This document shows, in pieces, positions 48,244-60,200 of a stretch of 64,000 bases of DNA. Below the pieces are notes generated by a model that searched no databases, had not been told where the DNA came from, and was given only the letters and a program-made list of their open reading frames with translations. The stretch is taken from the NCBI RefSeq assembly GCF_945859705.1, contig NC_079134.1, positions 122,698,620 through 122,762,619 of the forward strand, in the 5' to 3' direction. A program made the position numbers and the translations under genes. Position 1 is the first letter of the stretch. Each line of letters starts with the position of its first letter. The DNA comes from Episyrphus balteatus (taxonomy: Eukaryota > Arthropoda > Insecta > Diptera > Syrphidae).

Positions 48244-49191
48244 TACTGCATGAGCCAATGTACTGACGGATATTGATTTCCATTACACAGCAATACTGCT
48301 TTCAGACTCAGTTTGTATGAGTCAATGAAGAGTATCCAAAACGTTGGATCTTCGGGCAGCTATAGTTCTTGAAGCAGTTTAAGAGGGTCTGTACAATAAA
48401 CTAAATCATGAATGAACCTCAGGATATGTTATTTTATGTTTATTTTTTTTTTTTTTTTTTGTTCCTTTCAACCAACCTGTCAGATTTCGATTTGAAGATT
48501 CTAGGGGCTTGGGGGTTTTGCAAGGTTTGGAGGTGCTATGCATGACGCTTACATATGGGAAGCATCTAAAATTAATGCAATCCTCCTTTTTATCCTTACC
48601 TCTACTTTAAGTTCATAATACGATTTTATCATTGATAGAGGGAAGGTACACATACATTTTTGCCATTTATTCAACTGTTAAAAACCTGTAATAGGTAGTT
48701 TTTTTTTTATATAAAAACTATGAACAGCAGTTCAGAACTGTAATATTTACCAAAGCAAACTTTCAGATATGAGTCATTTGGCAAAAGCAAAAATTAAGAA
48801 GACATTCGTAGCAAATGACAGTCCGGATACAACGTTAACCAGAAGTTGACCAATATTGTGCATGGAACGGTTTCGAGAGCCAAAGTCAAAACTTTTCAAT
48901 TTCCGGTAGCAGAACAAAATGGGCTCTCAAATTTTAGTACATCTGACAAATGGCAAATGGTGTGTCAGTCCTTGGATCAATGAGTTACTCTGAGCATCGT
49001 ACACTACACCTTTTCTTGTCTTGCAGTACCAATATTTCTTTATCGCAAAAAGGAAAAAAAAGCCTAAGCAGGTAGTTTTATGCATTATTTATTGATCTCT
49101 TACATCTGTAAGTAGTATTTGGTTAACTTTAAAATTTTATTTGATGTTTAGTGTTAAAAACATAAACTGCTTTCACTCCTTGTAGTTGAGT
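48244..49191. other. Downstream flank of prophenoloxidase copy b
   Basis: There is no gene. Two possible poly-A signals for the minus-strand gene (complement of AATAAA) lie at 49136-49141 and 49088-49093. Confidence 0.5.
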
Positions 49192-51418
49192 TTACTGACG
49201 AACAGTTGTGGTATTAGTGTGCCTCACAGTAACATCAATAACTCGCATGTTTGAAGTAACAAAATTGGACAATCTATCAGAACCAGTGCGACTCAAGCGA
49301 TCGAATGGGAAGCCCATGGCGCGACGATCGGGATACAGACGATCACGGACTCCGCAATAAGATGAAGCATCACTGCAACTGCCAACCAAATCTTGATCAA
49401 CCTAAAGGTAAAATATTTAAATAAAAAGTCAATAAAATTGGATAAGAAACACTTACCCTGTCATCGTCGTAGTTAGAAATCATTACGAATAACTCGCACT
49501 TTAAGCCCTCTGGTCGGCCTTTTGGAAGCAACATGTGCTGTGGCCAACCACAACCACAGAAATTGAATTCGAGTTCATTAGCTGACAACGCGGCTGGACG
49601 ATTTTCATCCAAGTTACGGAAAGACCTTTCAAACGGAATCGTTATGCTCGAATCGGTGGAGACTCGACGAAGAGTGGTTTGACCAGGACGAACTAAAAAC
49701 AAAACAATATGCATGAAATTCCAAACCACTGCTGTTGAAATCATCAATACTTACGAGATACAACAAACTTATCAAGTTCGACCATCAAAAGTCGCTGATC
49801 TCTAAAAAACATTGCCTGACCACGTTCATCAGTCTTAGGACCCAAGAAAATACGTACATATCCAAAACGTTGAGCTCCAGACTCGTTATTAACATTGATA
49901 GTGTACTCGAAATTATCGTGTTGCAAGTGCGTGAATCTGGCAAGAACATTGGAACGACTTTGAAGAAAGTCCATACCACGGGATAAGTCCATATCAGATT
50001 GCTGCCAATATGTGTTCAGGACATTTGGTCTTCCACCTTTGTGAGCAACTTGAATACCAGTTACAGTGATACCTCTGTAATTCAACTGCGGTAAAGTGTA
50101 TGGCGTCAAACTTTCTTTGTACTCTTGGAATATGTCATCAATGTGAGCATGCCACTTGTAAAATACAGGATCCCTCATGGCTGTAGCAGAATCACCCATA
50201 ACACCAAATGACTCTAAGTAACGATGATCGGGATCATGAGAGTAGGAGATGAAAGTATGGCCCATATTATGAAGATCTCCATAGAATTGGCGATTTGGAG
50301 AAAGAATCGACGACTCCATCATATTGCCAAGGATGTCAATACCACGAGTTTCATCCAGTGGGACACGATTACCAGATTCCTTCAAATAAATTTATTAAAC
50401 AAAGACTTAGAAATTAATACTGTCATCAACTTACATCAACAGCGAATCCTTGATGAATTGCTTCATAGAATCGATCCCTCCACCGTTCAATATCAGATAC
50501 ATCTAGTTTTATCTGATCAAGTTCACGATCCAAATCCTTAATTGTTGTATTGGCAAAACGAGGAGGCCAAGCACGACTAGCAACCGAGGAATCCATTTTT
50601 GGAAAATATCCTTCAGCAATTGGTTCGCGAAAATTGTTGAAACGCTTTACTCTAGCCATATTGTTGCTGAAACGTTCCAGGTTATAACGAGCTATGATCT
50701 GTTGATGCATATAATAGAACAGTTCACCACGACGATCCTTTGCCACGATTGCACGATTAGATGCTTCAAAAGGATACACCAAATGCCAGTGCCAATGATG
50801 AAGATTTATTCCCAGATCCTCACGGAAATACCACAACCGATGCTCTTCGTCAAGATCCGAAGCAGTATAGTCTATGGGAATAGATATTGCCATACGTGAT
50901 CCATCGGGTACAATAACAGCCTCCTCGCGTAGTTTATTAAAAACTTTCGAGTCAACAAACTTATCTGGAAACGATTGAACAAACGATGGAAGGTCAAGAT
51001 TCTTGGTATCTGGGCGATGCAATAGAGCAACCGAAAGACCATAATTAAAGAGTACTGGGCATACACGATCTCTTATGTAAACAGCAAGACTTTGCAGTTC
51101 GTCAATGTTACGTGCTGATACCAAAATATCGATTAAACGTCCAGCAATACGACGATGACGGGGAATAAATAAGGAGAATTGTTCATCGCGACCCAACGAT
51201 GTAACGATTCTTAGATCCGGTACCGAAATGTCCTTAACTGGGATTCTTTTACCGCTTGGGCCGCCAAATTTTGACTGAATCTCACTTCCAATTGGTTTAT
51301 ACCGATCGGTTAAAAACTTGTCAGGAACATCGAAAACTGATCCATCTTTACCTTTTCCCATGAAAACTGGTTCCTGGGGCCGATCGAAGAGTAAAAGAAG
51401 ATTATTTTTGTTTGCCAT
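49192..51418 (-). CDS. PPO: Prophenoloxidase, copy b (4 exons, 684 aa)
   Basis: This is a second complete prophenoloxidase with the same gene structure as copy a. Exons are 50435-51418, 49755-50379, 49457-49692 and 49192-49401; introns are 55-62 nt. Exons 1, 3 and 4 have exactly the lengths of copy a, and exon 2 is one codon longer (FLQSRSNV against FVPRGNV). All copper ligands are present: HHWHWHL, FYYMHQQ, GDLHNMGH and FYKWHAHIDD. The thioester-like GCGWPQHM is intact and there is no signal peptide. The expected zymogen cleavage site is again Lys50-Phe51. Copy b keeps the common Trp before the last CuB histidine, so it looks closer to the insect norm than copy a. Its sequence agrees with the canonical family throughout. 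It lies upstream of ACE-like B on the same strand, 5.9 kb away. Confidence 0.97.
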
Positions 51419-51488
51419 TTTATAAGTTTAAAATATTTAAAAGCTAATAGAAATATTGTGGATATTCACTTAGCAGTTGCTAGAAAAC

Positions 51489-51524
51489 AACTGATACTAT
51501 TTACTCAACATATCCGCTTTTATA
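51489..51524 (-). promoter_or_regulatory. Core promoter of prophenoloxidase copy b
   Basis: On the minus strand TATAAAAG occupies 51517-51524 and a perfect insect initiator TCAGTT occupies 51489-51494. This puts the start site A at 51492, 32 bases from the first base of the TATA box and 74 bases before the ATG. Confidence 0.8.
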
Positions 51525-51541
51525 TCCGAAAATATTCTCAT

Positions 51542-51752
51542 TGTGGTTTAGATACACTAAACATAATTATCTAATGTTTTTTTATGCTACAATATGTCTA
51601 TGAGGAAAAATTGATTAGGATCAGGAACCCCAAAGTCTTTCTACGAAATTTGATTTAATAGTCCAAAATAATCACAGTTAACCACAAGCTAAGTTTTGTG
51701 GAAGAATTTAATTATCTTTCTCATAATTTTTACACCAAAAATTGTGGTTAAC
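51542..51752 (-). promoter_or_regulatory. RUNX/GATA site cluster upstream of prophenoloxidase copy b
   Basis: RUNX-type sites lie at 51542-51547 (TGTGGT), 51680-51686 (AACCACA) and 51743-51748 (TGTGGT). GATA-type sites (complement AGATAA) lie at 51567-51572 and 51712-51717. The last two RUNX sites are embedded in an 11-12-bp inverted repeat (AGTTAACCACAA and TTGTGGTTAACT). The first pair starts 18 bases upstream of the TATA box. The composition suits crystal-cell control by Lozenge and Serpent. Confidence 0.5.
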
Positions 51753-52313
51753 TGGATGAGAATATTTTTAGTAATTTATAAAATGAAAATGTTTCTTTGT
51801 TTGATTGATGATTGTTATTCAAAAATAGATATTCAACTCCTAATAAAATCGTGTTGAATTCTTAAGGAACATAAGGATATATGTAATGCAAAAGGAAAGT
51901 TAATGATAAAGATGAAGATACATCATATCTTTTTTTTTTTAAAGTTCTTTTGCTGTAATCTTTGAACAAACAAAACCAGTAGTAACAACTACTTGAAGGC
52001 GCTATCATCAAGTCTTTTCTCTGTTATTTGCAATCCGATCACAAAGATAGCAAAGTAAAAAAAATAAAGCTTGCAAAATTCTCTACAAAAAATCTAATTA
52101 TTTTTTTTTCAAATCTTCGGTTTTATTGGCATTGTTGGTGAAAGTGAAAGCACAATAAATTGCTACAATGCATTGAAAATTGGACTACACTTTTTGAGTA
52201 ATTCCTAGCCAATTCAGACGTGTGGACACACGCTCCCGCATTTTCCTATCTTGAAGAAGTTTCACTGTGCCCATTTATCTCAGTTTTATCATAATTTGAA
52301 AGCCCTTCTTATA
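51753..52313. other. Intergenic, no gene recognised
   Basis: This is AT-rich sequence between the regulatory cluster and the foldback element. I see nothing further. Confidence 0.4.
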
Positions 52314-53818
52314 GGCTATTGATTATGTCATTTAGAAAGGAACTAAGACGTTCACGGGTTTTTATTGCAGGAATCGTTCAATGGGTTACAAGAGAAGATA
52401 AAACCGCGGAGTGCTATTAAATGAGAGGGTGGAAACTGAAGATAGGGGTGTAAAAGCCCCCGTTTTGGTTTTTTCAATATATCTCGTAAACCGAGCGAAA
52501 TTTTAATATATTGCTCTCAAAACTTTTAGTAGAGAATTGAATTTCCTATTAGAATAATGTTTTTTAAAAATTGAAAAAAAAAAATTTCCATACCAAAATA
52601 GTCGAAACAATCATAAAAAAAATATCAAAAAAATTAATTTTTTGAGTTTTTTTGCTTTTTTAGTTGTACATTTTTTTTGGGTTGAGATAGACATAAACAT
52701 TGCTCCAAAGAAAAAAAGAAGATTAAATTTCCTTCAAAATGCTGTACTCAATAAATTTTTTAATTGAAAATTGACCGAAGTATGGCCATTTTAATCTATC
52801 TTTTTTTTCGCATTTTTAGTTTTACTTAAGTAAAATAGAAACATTTGAGGGGAAAGTACGATTACTTAAGCAATAAGAACTGATAATGAGATTTTGTAGA
52901 GGGGTTAAATTCAATCATTGTTTACTATGGGAGGGGGGGTCTATGTCCCCCCGTTTTGACGGGAGGGGCAATTTTCTAAAAAAAATACTTAAAATAAAAA
53001 AAAAATATTAAAAAACAACGGCAACACTTACAGTTTTGATTGATACTTTTTTCAAAAGCTAGAATTATAAACTTAATATTAATTTTAAAATGAAGTTATT
53101 TTAATCAATTGTTTTTGAAATAAACCAGTGATTCCGATAAAGAAAGTATTTTGTCTATTTTTGAATTTTCTCAAAAAGTAGAAGGCATAGGAACATTATG
53201 ATTTTCATGATTTGATAAGAAATCAATTAAGGCAGTTTACTTTGTCGATCAATTTCGTATTAAATTCAACAATCTTTGTGAAAATTTTACTCAATGTGCT
53301 TTTTAACTTTTTTTTCACAAGTTTTGACTTTGAAATCAAGTATTTCAAAAACAATTGATTAAAATAACTTCATTTTAAATCTCATTATCAGTTCTTGGTG
53401 CTTAAGTTATCGTACTTTCCCCTCAAATGTTTCTGTTTTACTTGAGTAAAACTAAAAATGCGAAAAAAAGATAGATTAAAATGGCCATACTTCGGTTAAT
53501 TTTCAATGAAAAAATTTAGTGAGTACAGCATTTTGAAGGAAATTTAATCTTCTTTTTTTCTTTGGAGCAATGTTTATGTCTATCTCAACCCAAAAAAAAA
53601 TGTACAAGTAAAAAAGCAAAAAAACTCAAAAAATCGATTTTTTTGATATTTTTTTAATGATTGTTTCGACTATTTTGGTATGGAAATTTTTTTTTTTTCA
53701 ATTTTTAAAAAACATTATTCTAATAGGAAATTCAATTCTCTACTAAAAGTTTTGAGAGCAATATATTAAAATTTTGCTCGGTTCATGAGATATATTGGAA
53801 AAACCAAAAAGGGGGCTT
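52314..53818. mobile_element. Foldback element, copy 2, right end truncated
   Basis: It starts GGCTATTGATTATGT after TA, exactly like the copy at 23921, and its left arm follows that copy closely through the GGCAACACTTACAG segment. The right arm resumes near 53370 and stops at about 53818. It lacks the last 180-190 bases found in copy 1, and the centre is also shorter. The truncation abuts the coding remnant at 53885. Confidence 0.75.
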
Positions 53819-53884
53819 ATCATGCTGATATCACTAATTGAGCCATCCCGTTGTAACTTGTAAGTTTACAAACCGTCAGGTTGA

Positions 53885-54262
53885 TGAAGTTGTCAAAAAA
53901 TTTTACGAAGATGATAAAATGAGCAGATTTACGGGCCAAAGATACTACATATAGCTGTTCGTGACATTTCTGGAGCAAAATCAAAAGATTTTAAGGAACT
54001 GTATATTAAATTTAAAAATATATATCCAGATTTAGCCTTAGGATTTTCGTCCTCGAAGATCTGCATGAAGCTAAAAAAAACCCTAGTGTACTTACTAGTA
54101 GGGATTAATGGGGCCCAGGAAAGTAAAAAAGCAAGTTTTACCAAACAAGTTGTTATTAACTTTCTTTCACTAACGGACGTCATTATTGTTGGCCCTACTT
54201 TTGATGGTCACGTTGGCAACATTGGGATGCTCAAACATTTGGAAACAAACGTTATCAACTAA
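53885..54262 (+). pseudogene. Decayed fragment of a mobile-element-type open frame
   Basis: Two frames together read VDEVVKKFYEDDKMSRFTG (from about 53889), a stop, then KELYIKFKNIYPDLALGF (from about 53994). The block FYxDDxxSR...KELYxxFKxxYPDLxxGFSxxK resembles uncharacterised, transposon-associated proteins that are common in invertebrate genomes. A further open frame at 54065-54262 (TKQVVINFLSLTDVIIV...) may be its continuation. Stops and frameshifts make it non-functional. The family assignment is from memory and tentative. Confidence 0.45.
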
Positions 54263-54720
54263 GACCAGAAGTTCAAGATAAAAGAAAATGGAGTGTTATT
54301 TGACGCTTGCAATTGTATGAAGTTGATAAGAAACACATGGGGCTCGAAGCAAAACCATATTCGACGAAAGCGGTCGTTCTATTTAGTCGGAGTTCATTGA
54401 AAAACTTGTTAAGTGCCAGGGCAAATTGGGCCTCCACTTTGCAAATAAACCTAACAACAAGCACTTGAACTGTCATTCCAGTCAAGTATAGCTTGCAGCA
54501 GAAACTTTGAATGAGAGCGATGCAAAAGCTCTTTCTTTCTTTTATTGTCTTTAGTCTAGGACTTCGAAGGCTGTGAAGTGACAATTGAATTCATTCATAA
54601 TATGGATGGCATTTTCGATTGTCTCATTCGAAGTCCATTTTGGGATTTACCTTTAAAAAAGGTTTAAGGAATAAAAATAAACATTTAAATTTCCATTTTT
54701 GAAAAGTTTTAAAAGCATAT
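54263..54720. other. No gene recognised
   Basis: It is less AT-rich than its surroundings and may be a further part of the decayed element to the left. No frame is conserved enough to name. Confidence 0.3.
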
Positions 54721-54789
54721 AAGCAGGGGCGGACTAGCCCACCGTCTCACTCACGTCTTGCTTCAAATCGGTTGTTGGCGTTTTTAGTC

Positions 54790-55085
54790 AATATAAATCT
54801 ATTGAGCCCCCTTATGAATCTTTCGAGACCTATAGAATTCTGTTTGTGGGTTCCCTATGGATTTTTAGGGGTCCACAGAATCATGTTTGGGGGCCCCATA
54901 TGGATTTTTTCGAGGCCCACAAAATTATGTTTATGGCCTTTAAGTCAATGAAGGGTTCCTATGGATCTTAAGAGGTCTACCTAATTCTGTTTGTGGCCCC
55001 CCTATGGATTTTCAGGGGTCCTAATAATCATGTTTGGGGGCCCCATATGGATATTTCGAGGCCCACAGAATTATGTTGAAAAATC
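54790..55085. repeat. Diverged tandem repeats with GGGGCCCCATATGGAT
   Basis: Segments near 54890 and 55035 share TCATGTTTGGGGGCCCCATA and GGATTTTTCGAGGCCCACA. Related, shorter units (TCTGTTTGTGG, CCTATGGATTTT(T/C)AGGGG) lie near 54840 and 54985. It is non-coding. Confidence 0.65.
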
Positions 55086-56150
55086 AACAAAAAAGTATAG
55101 AATCCCTAAGTACCTAAAAACTTAGAAGGTACTACATAATTGTCGCAGTGTTTTTTCCTATCAGGTAAGAAAATAAAAAGTTCTGCCAACTTCCGCTATT
55201 TTGTTTTGTGATTTTTTTTCTGCAGTGGGTAAAAAATGCTTTACCCATTTTCGCTTGCGATATTTAATGGCTTCGAAATCTTAGCATCCCATATGCAAAA
55301 TTTTGACAGTTATTTAATGGTCAACAACTGGTGTAATTTCTTAGTCAGCTATAAATTTGTTTTAACTATTTTGTTTGCTTCTTTACTGCTGGTCACTATG
55401 GACACTGTTATGTATCTATGTATAACTATTTTTATACTGAAATATCTTATTTGTTAATACAAATTACAAAAATTGTAAAATATGGTAAACAATTTTTGTA
55501 TTTATTAATAACACTTCTTCAGAATCTTTTTCATTTGAAAATACGAACCAAAAATTTGGATCACATTTTTGGGTTAAATACCCCAACCCCTCCTCAAAAT
55601 AATAAATGAATATCACATTAATAACAATAATGCCACATCAAAACTAGTCACCATTTTGTATTAAACGTTTTACACTTCAAACATAAAAAATACACTTAAT
55701 ACTCTCACTCTCAAATTATTTATTTTTGGATGTCGAAACCTAAAACAGTCTCCTATAAACAACTGAAGAGCGAGCGCTATGAAAAAAATCAAGACCGTGG
55801 TTCGCATTGGAGCCTGTTACCGCTTCGTTCTACCCCTAGAACTATCATTGTATCACTAACGATTCTCGAGCTACTTGTATTGTTTCAACCGTCCTTCGCT
55901 TCAACCGTACCTAATCTCCACTAATTAGAGATTTAGGTGACAAAGTTCATTCGTTTTGTTACATATCTGTGAAAATAATGTTATTTGATTTATTTTGTAT
56001 AGTTCGTTAAAAAATCAATTTACCTCAACTCCCAAAATTTGCTGTGGGCCTTAGACTAAAACCTACGTTATTTGAAATTCAATCTTAAAAATAATTAAAA
56101 TTTATTAAACTGTTTCATATTCATATAAATACAAATTTTAATTATCAGAT
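55086..56150. other. AT-rich region before the hAT pseudogene
   Basis: The short open frames at 55236-55457 and 55730-55924 have no recognisable similarity. Part of this may be the decayed N-terminal portion of the transposase that follows. Confidence 0.35.
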
Positions 56151-56945
56151 ATTTGATGTTTCCAAAAAATTTGTGAACTGGGTAAACCAGCTCCTAGAAG
56201 CAAAAAACACGGATTTTCTAATAGAATCTATACTGCTTTTGACAAAGATAAGGAGGAAAAAAAAAAATGCCTGGTGAGTTGGCTACAGGCGAGCAAAAAA
56301 AAAAGTTCGAGGCGGAAAGGTACAATATAACTCTTGACACGTGCATTACGTCATTAACACCTCGTTTTGAAGAACATGGAAAAATAGCATCACATTGCTC
56401 ATTTTTCGGCCCCAAAAATTTTGGGCATATTTTGGAAGAAGGGATTCCAGAGAAAGCGCTGGAAAATGTTTCCATATTAATAAGCATGAAAATGAGTGCC
56501 AATGAGGAATTCACCCCAGAGAGTGATTCCGAGAATGAAGATAAAGAAGAGGAGAAGGAGGAACACCAACAAACAATTAAAAACAAACTGCCTCAATTGC
56601 GTTTGTTGTTGTTTTAACGTTTTGCAGCGCTATTCTTTTAATTTAAAAACATACAAACATGTTTTTCTTGGGTGCAAATTGATAATGACATTGTCATGTA
56701 CGCAAGTTGCATGGGAAAGGTCATTTTCAAAATTAAAATAAATCAAAAATCGTTTGAGAAACACTATGACGCAAGATCATTTAGAAACTGCAATGTTAAT
56801 GTCAGCAGAGTTCAAGTTTTTAAAAAAAATATTTCAAATGATAGTAGATATACTAAATTTACTGGCAGAAAAAAGCAGTTTATTGAAAAAATATTTAAAA
56901 AATTGAAAATTGTTGAAAACTTACTAATTTACTGTCAAAAATAGC
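56150..56945 (+). pseudogene. hAT transposase pseudogene, C-terminal part (ZMYM1/DUF4371-like)
   Basis: The main open piece (56267-56617) contains ERYNITLDTCITSL and FFGPKNFG, followed by an acidic stretch (SENEDKEEEKEE). In a second frame near 56680-56740 is LSCTQVAWERSFSKLK, the signature of the hAT C-terminal dimerisation domain. After an in-frame TAA it continues IKNRLRNTMTQ and LETAMLMSAE (to about 56805). The ERSFSKLK-IKNRLR-LMLMS order is diagnostic for the domain. At least one frameshift and one stop separate the parts, and the RNase-H catalytic core is not visible. It is unrelated to the element at 2585, which carries no transposase. Confidence 0.8.
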
Positions 56946-57219
56946 CCACTTAAAACAGAAAAAAAAATGGATTAAATATAATAAAAACCTAAGGATGCCA
57001 TTTTTTGCATTCCATAAATAAATTATTTAATTTCCTTATTTTATTAAAATTTTTATTTTGATAACAAAAACAAAATATAAGAAAAGTAAGACATTGTTCT
57101 TTTAATACGGTTAAGCTGCGAAGCTTATTACTTTCTTCTTCTAGAAATTCCTATGTTACTCAAGCAACCTCTGCAATAATCCAAAAGAAATAAATTAACA
57201 TCAAGTGCTTTATAAAAAT

Positions 57220-60200
57220 TTAACCAAACATACTTCTTTTTGATGGATTCCATCCAATTTTTACTTTTGATTCCTTATTTTTATCCTCAAGCCAAGATGA
57301 TATTGGCTTGTAGTATTCCAATAAGCCATCGCCATTCAATTTTGCATCGCCTGGTAAAAGTTTTTCCAAAACTTCATGGAACGGTTTGGATGAACCTAAT
57401 TTCATCATACGCCTTGAAGGTTAATAATAAATTATTTTGTATTAGATTATAGCCTTAAATGAATAAAATAATATTAAATAGTACTTAAGTGCATCGCCAG
57501 CTGCTTTGCTATTGAAGAAATCACAATTATGCAACTGTGCTGCAGGGTAATCGCCACTAATTTCACATAGTTTTCTGTAGAATTTATAACCCATTACTTC
57601 TGATACGAATTTTCTGCAAAGAAAATAGTGATAAATAATTAAATTAAGTGAATTCCATGGAAAAAGGGAAATTGTTTCTAATGGAAACTGTGTTTTATCA
57701 AGTTTTTTTTTAAAATAATTTAATTTTATAAATTATTCAGAGCTCTGATATGATTGACCCTTTTATTTCTCTGGATACTCGTGGGAACCAAAAAAAATGA
57801 AATAACTGAAATTAAAAAACAAAAAATCGTCAACCGGTGGGACAACAAACAAGCGAGCTCGCTGATTAAATGGCTGAGACCTTCCTGAACAACTCAAAAC
57901 TAGGGTGAAAATGTTTGCAAAGAAACATCAGGAGCATAAAAAGAACCGGTTAACTGAAGGATGTCGGTACACTACACATCAAGTAGTAACCGACAGAAGA
58001 TGTTGGAGAAACCAAAAAATTCTTTCAAAAGTAAAAAATTGGAACTGGAGATTTCTTGCTCAAGTCATATTCCCTAAAGATGCAAAGAAGAAGGTGGAGA
58101 TAAGTAAGTGGCGATCTTGAAAACGGGCCATCCAAAAGACATTATCAGAATCAGAGTAAGGAACTCGGGCCTCAATACTGACGAAGCGAAGAGGTCAAAG
58201 CACAACGGAAAATTTTTGAAAACATTGGATGAAGCAATTATAGACACAGTGTCTTTCAGGTGGAGAGACTTTACATTTTAAAGTACGGAAACCCATGTTT
58301 AACTCCAACGTACATACATGCGAGGTCATTGTTGTCATTCTAAAAATTGTGGGCTTCTTTCCGATGAAAATTTCGAAAAGCTGCTGCTGTTGAAAGTGAA
58401 CAATTTAGATGACTTTTAAACAAAAAATCAATTTAGTTTTGTAGTTAAAATATAAGCAATTTTAGTTTTCTTTCAACACAAACTATTCATTTTTAAAGAT
58501 CATATCATCTGCTCAATGGCTTATGTTCAACAGAATAACACGCGCTCGTTAGTGCAATGTTTTTCTTAAAAACGACTATCTGAGATTTTGTTACTTTTTT
58601 ATTGAATTACTTTATAGCTTGATATTCGGTTAGTTTAATGTATAATGTAAAGAATTTGTTTTGTTTGTTTTTGTTTCTTATTTTCCTATGTATTTATATA
58701 TAAAGGGTATTCAGTTGTGTTTTTTTTTTTGAGTAAAAAATATAATAAGTATTTTGGGTTAATAAATAAAATTGTTTACCTAAACTCAAAACTTTGCTTT
58801 TTTATTTACACTCCTTACTTCTGCACAGACAATGATAGGTACTATAGTTGAACTTTATTCTTAAAACTATCAAATTCATCCTTTAACTAAAGAAATGTTA
58901 AAAATTTTGTGAAATCCATACATTTGCTGTGGGTGTGTCAAAAGACTGCAAAAGAATGCAAAAGACTGCAAAAGGCTGCAAAAGAATGCAAAAGACTACA
59001 AAAGAATGCAAAAGGAATACAAAAGACTGCAAAGATTAACAAGGAATGCAAATGAATGCAAAAGAATGCAAATGAATGCAAAAGGCTGCAAAATAATGCA
59101 AAAGACTGCAAAGACTGCCAAGGAATGCAAAAGAATGCAAAAGACTGCAAAAAGAATGCAAAAGACTGCAAAAGGCTGCAAAATAATGCAAAAGGAATGC
59201 AAAAGACTGCAAAGACTGCCAAGGAATGCAAATGAATGCAAAAGAATGCAAAAGACTGCAAAAGAATGCAAAAGGAATGCAAAAGACTGCAAAGACTGCC
59301 AAGGAATGCAAATGAATGCAAAAGACTGCCAAGGAATGCAAAGACTGCCAAAGAATGGAAAGATTGCAAAAAGAATGCAAAGACTGCACGCATTCCCAAA
59401 AGATTGCAATCATTTGAATACAGTCAATTGATTGGTAAAAAAAAATTGCAATCATTTCACGATAAATGATTGGTGATTGCAATATTTGAAGTCTAAGTCT
59501 CAAATGTAAGTCAATGAATGCAATCTTTTGATTGAAGTCAAGATTGCATTCAAAAAAGATTGCAATCTTTTACAATTCTGGTTACTATAAAGAGGCCGAA
59601 ACCTTTGTGTGAAAAAATAAAAAATATAGCTTACCTTGCTTGAGTATTTTCATCAAGATCAATGTAAAATTTAAATGGAAAATCGAAGAAATTATCTGGC
59701 CGATCTGTTGGTGGCTCCACTCCAGCAAATTCCTCCATCAACTTCCAATAGTGCTTATTAAGATTTTCAATATCCACATTTTCAGCAAGAAGATCATACA
59801 TAACCTTGGTGTGGACGAAAAACGTTGGAATGTTCATCATTGTGTGAATTCCCTGCACAAAACAAAAATTAAAGTTAAATTTCAAGGAAATACAAAACTT
59901 CAAAACTTATCCTAACCATTCTCAAAAGTCGATTCATTTGAACTTCTTCGGTAAACTTGAAATTTGTAACTAATCCAATTGAATTTAAATGTTTTGGTGT
60001 TGAGGCAGATAGAATTGCAGCTTCACCCAAAGGATACTCCAAGTCATATGAACTAAAATGATAGAATGGAAGATTTTTCTTTTCCATTGCGTAATAAATC
60101 CTTCCCATGTATCCATGTGCTTGCAAAAACTTTCTAAAATCAACTTTGTGACAGAATTTCATATGAACATTTGAAGTAAGATCATATATGTCAGCTCGGC

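Noticed and set aside
49735..50541. Plus-strand frames opposite prophenoloxidase copy b
   Set aside because: They are antisense shadows of the minus-strand exons.
57905..58120. A 71-codon frame as a nested gene in the ACE-like C intron
   Set aside because: I do not recognise the product and the surroundings have many stops. It may be transposon debris.
58938..59503. Several 130-155-codon frames rich in Phe/Leu/Ser or Lys/Met/Gln
   Set aside because: They are by-products of the intronic TGCAAAAG minisatellite.
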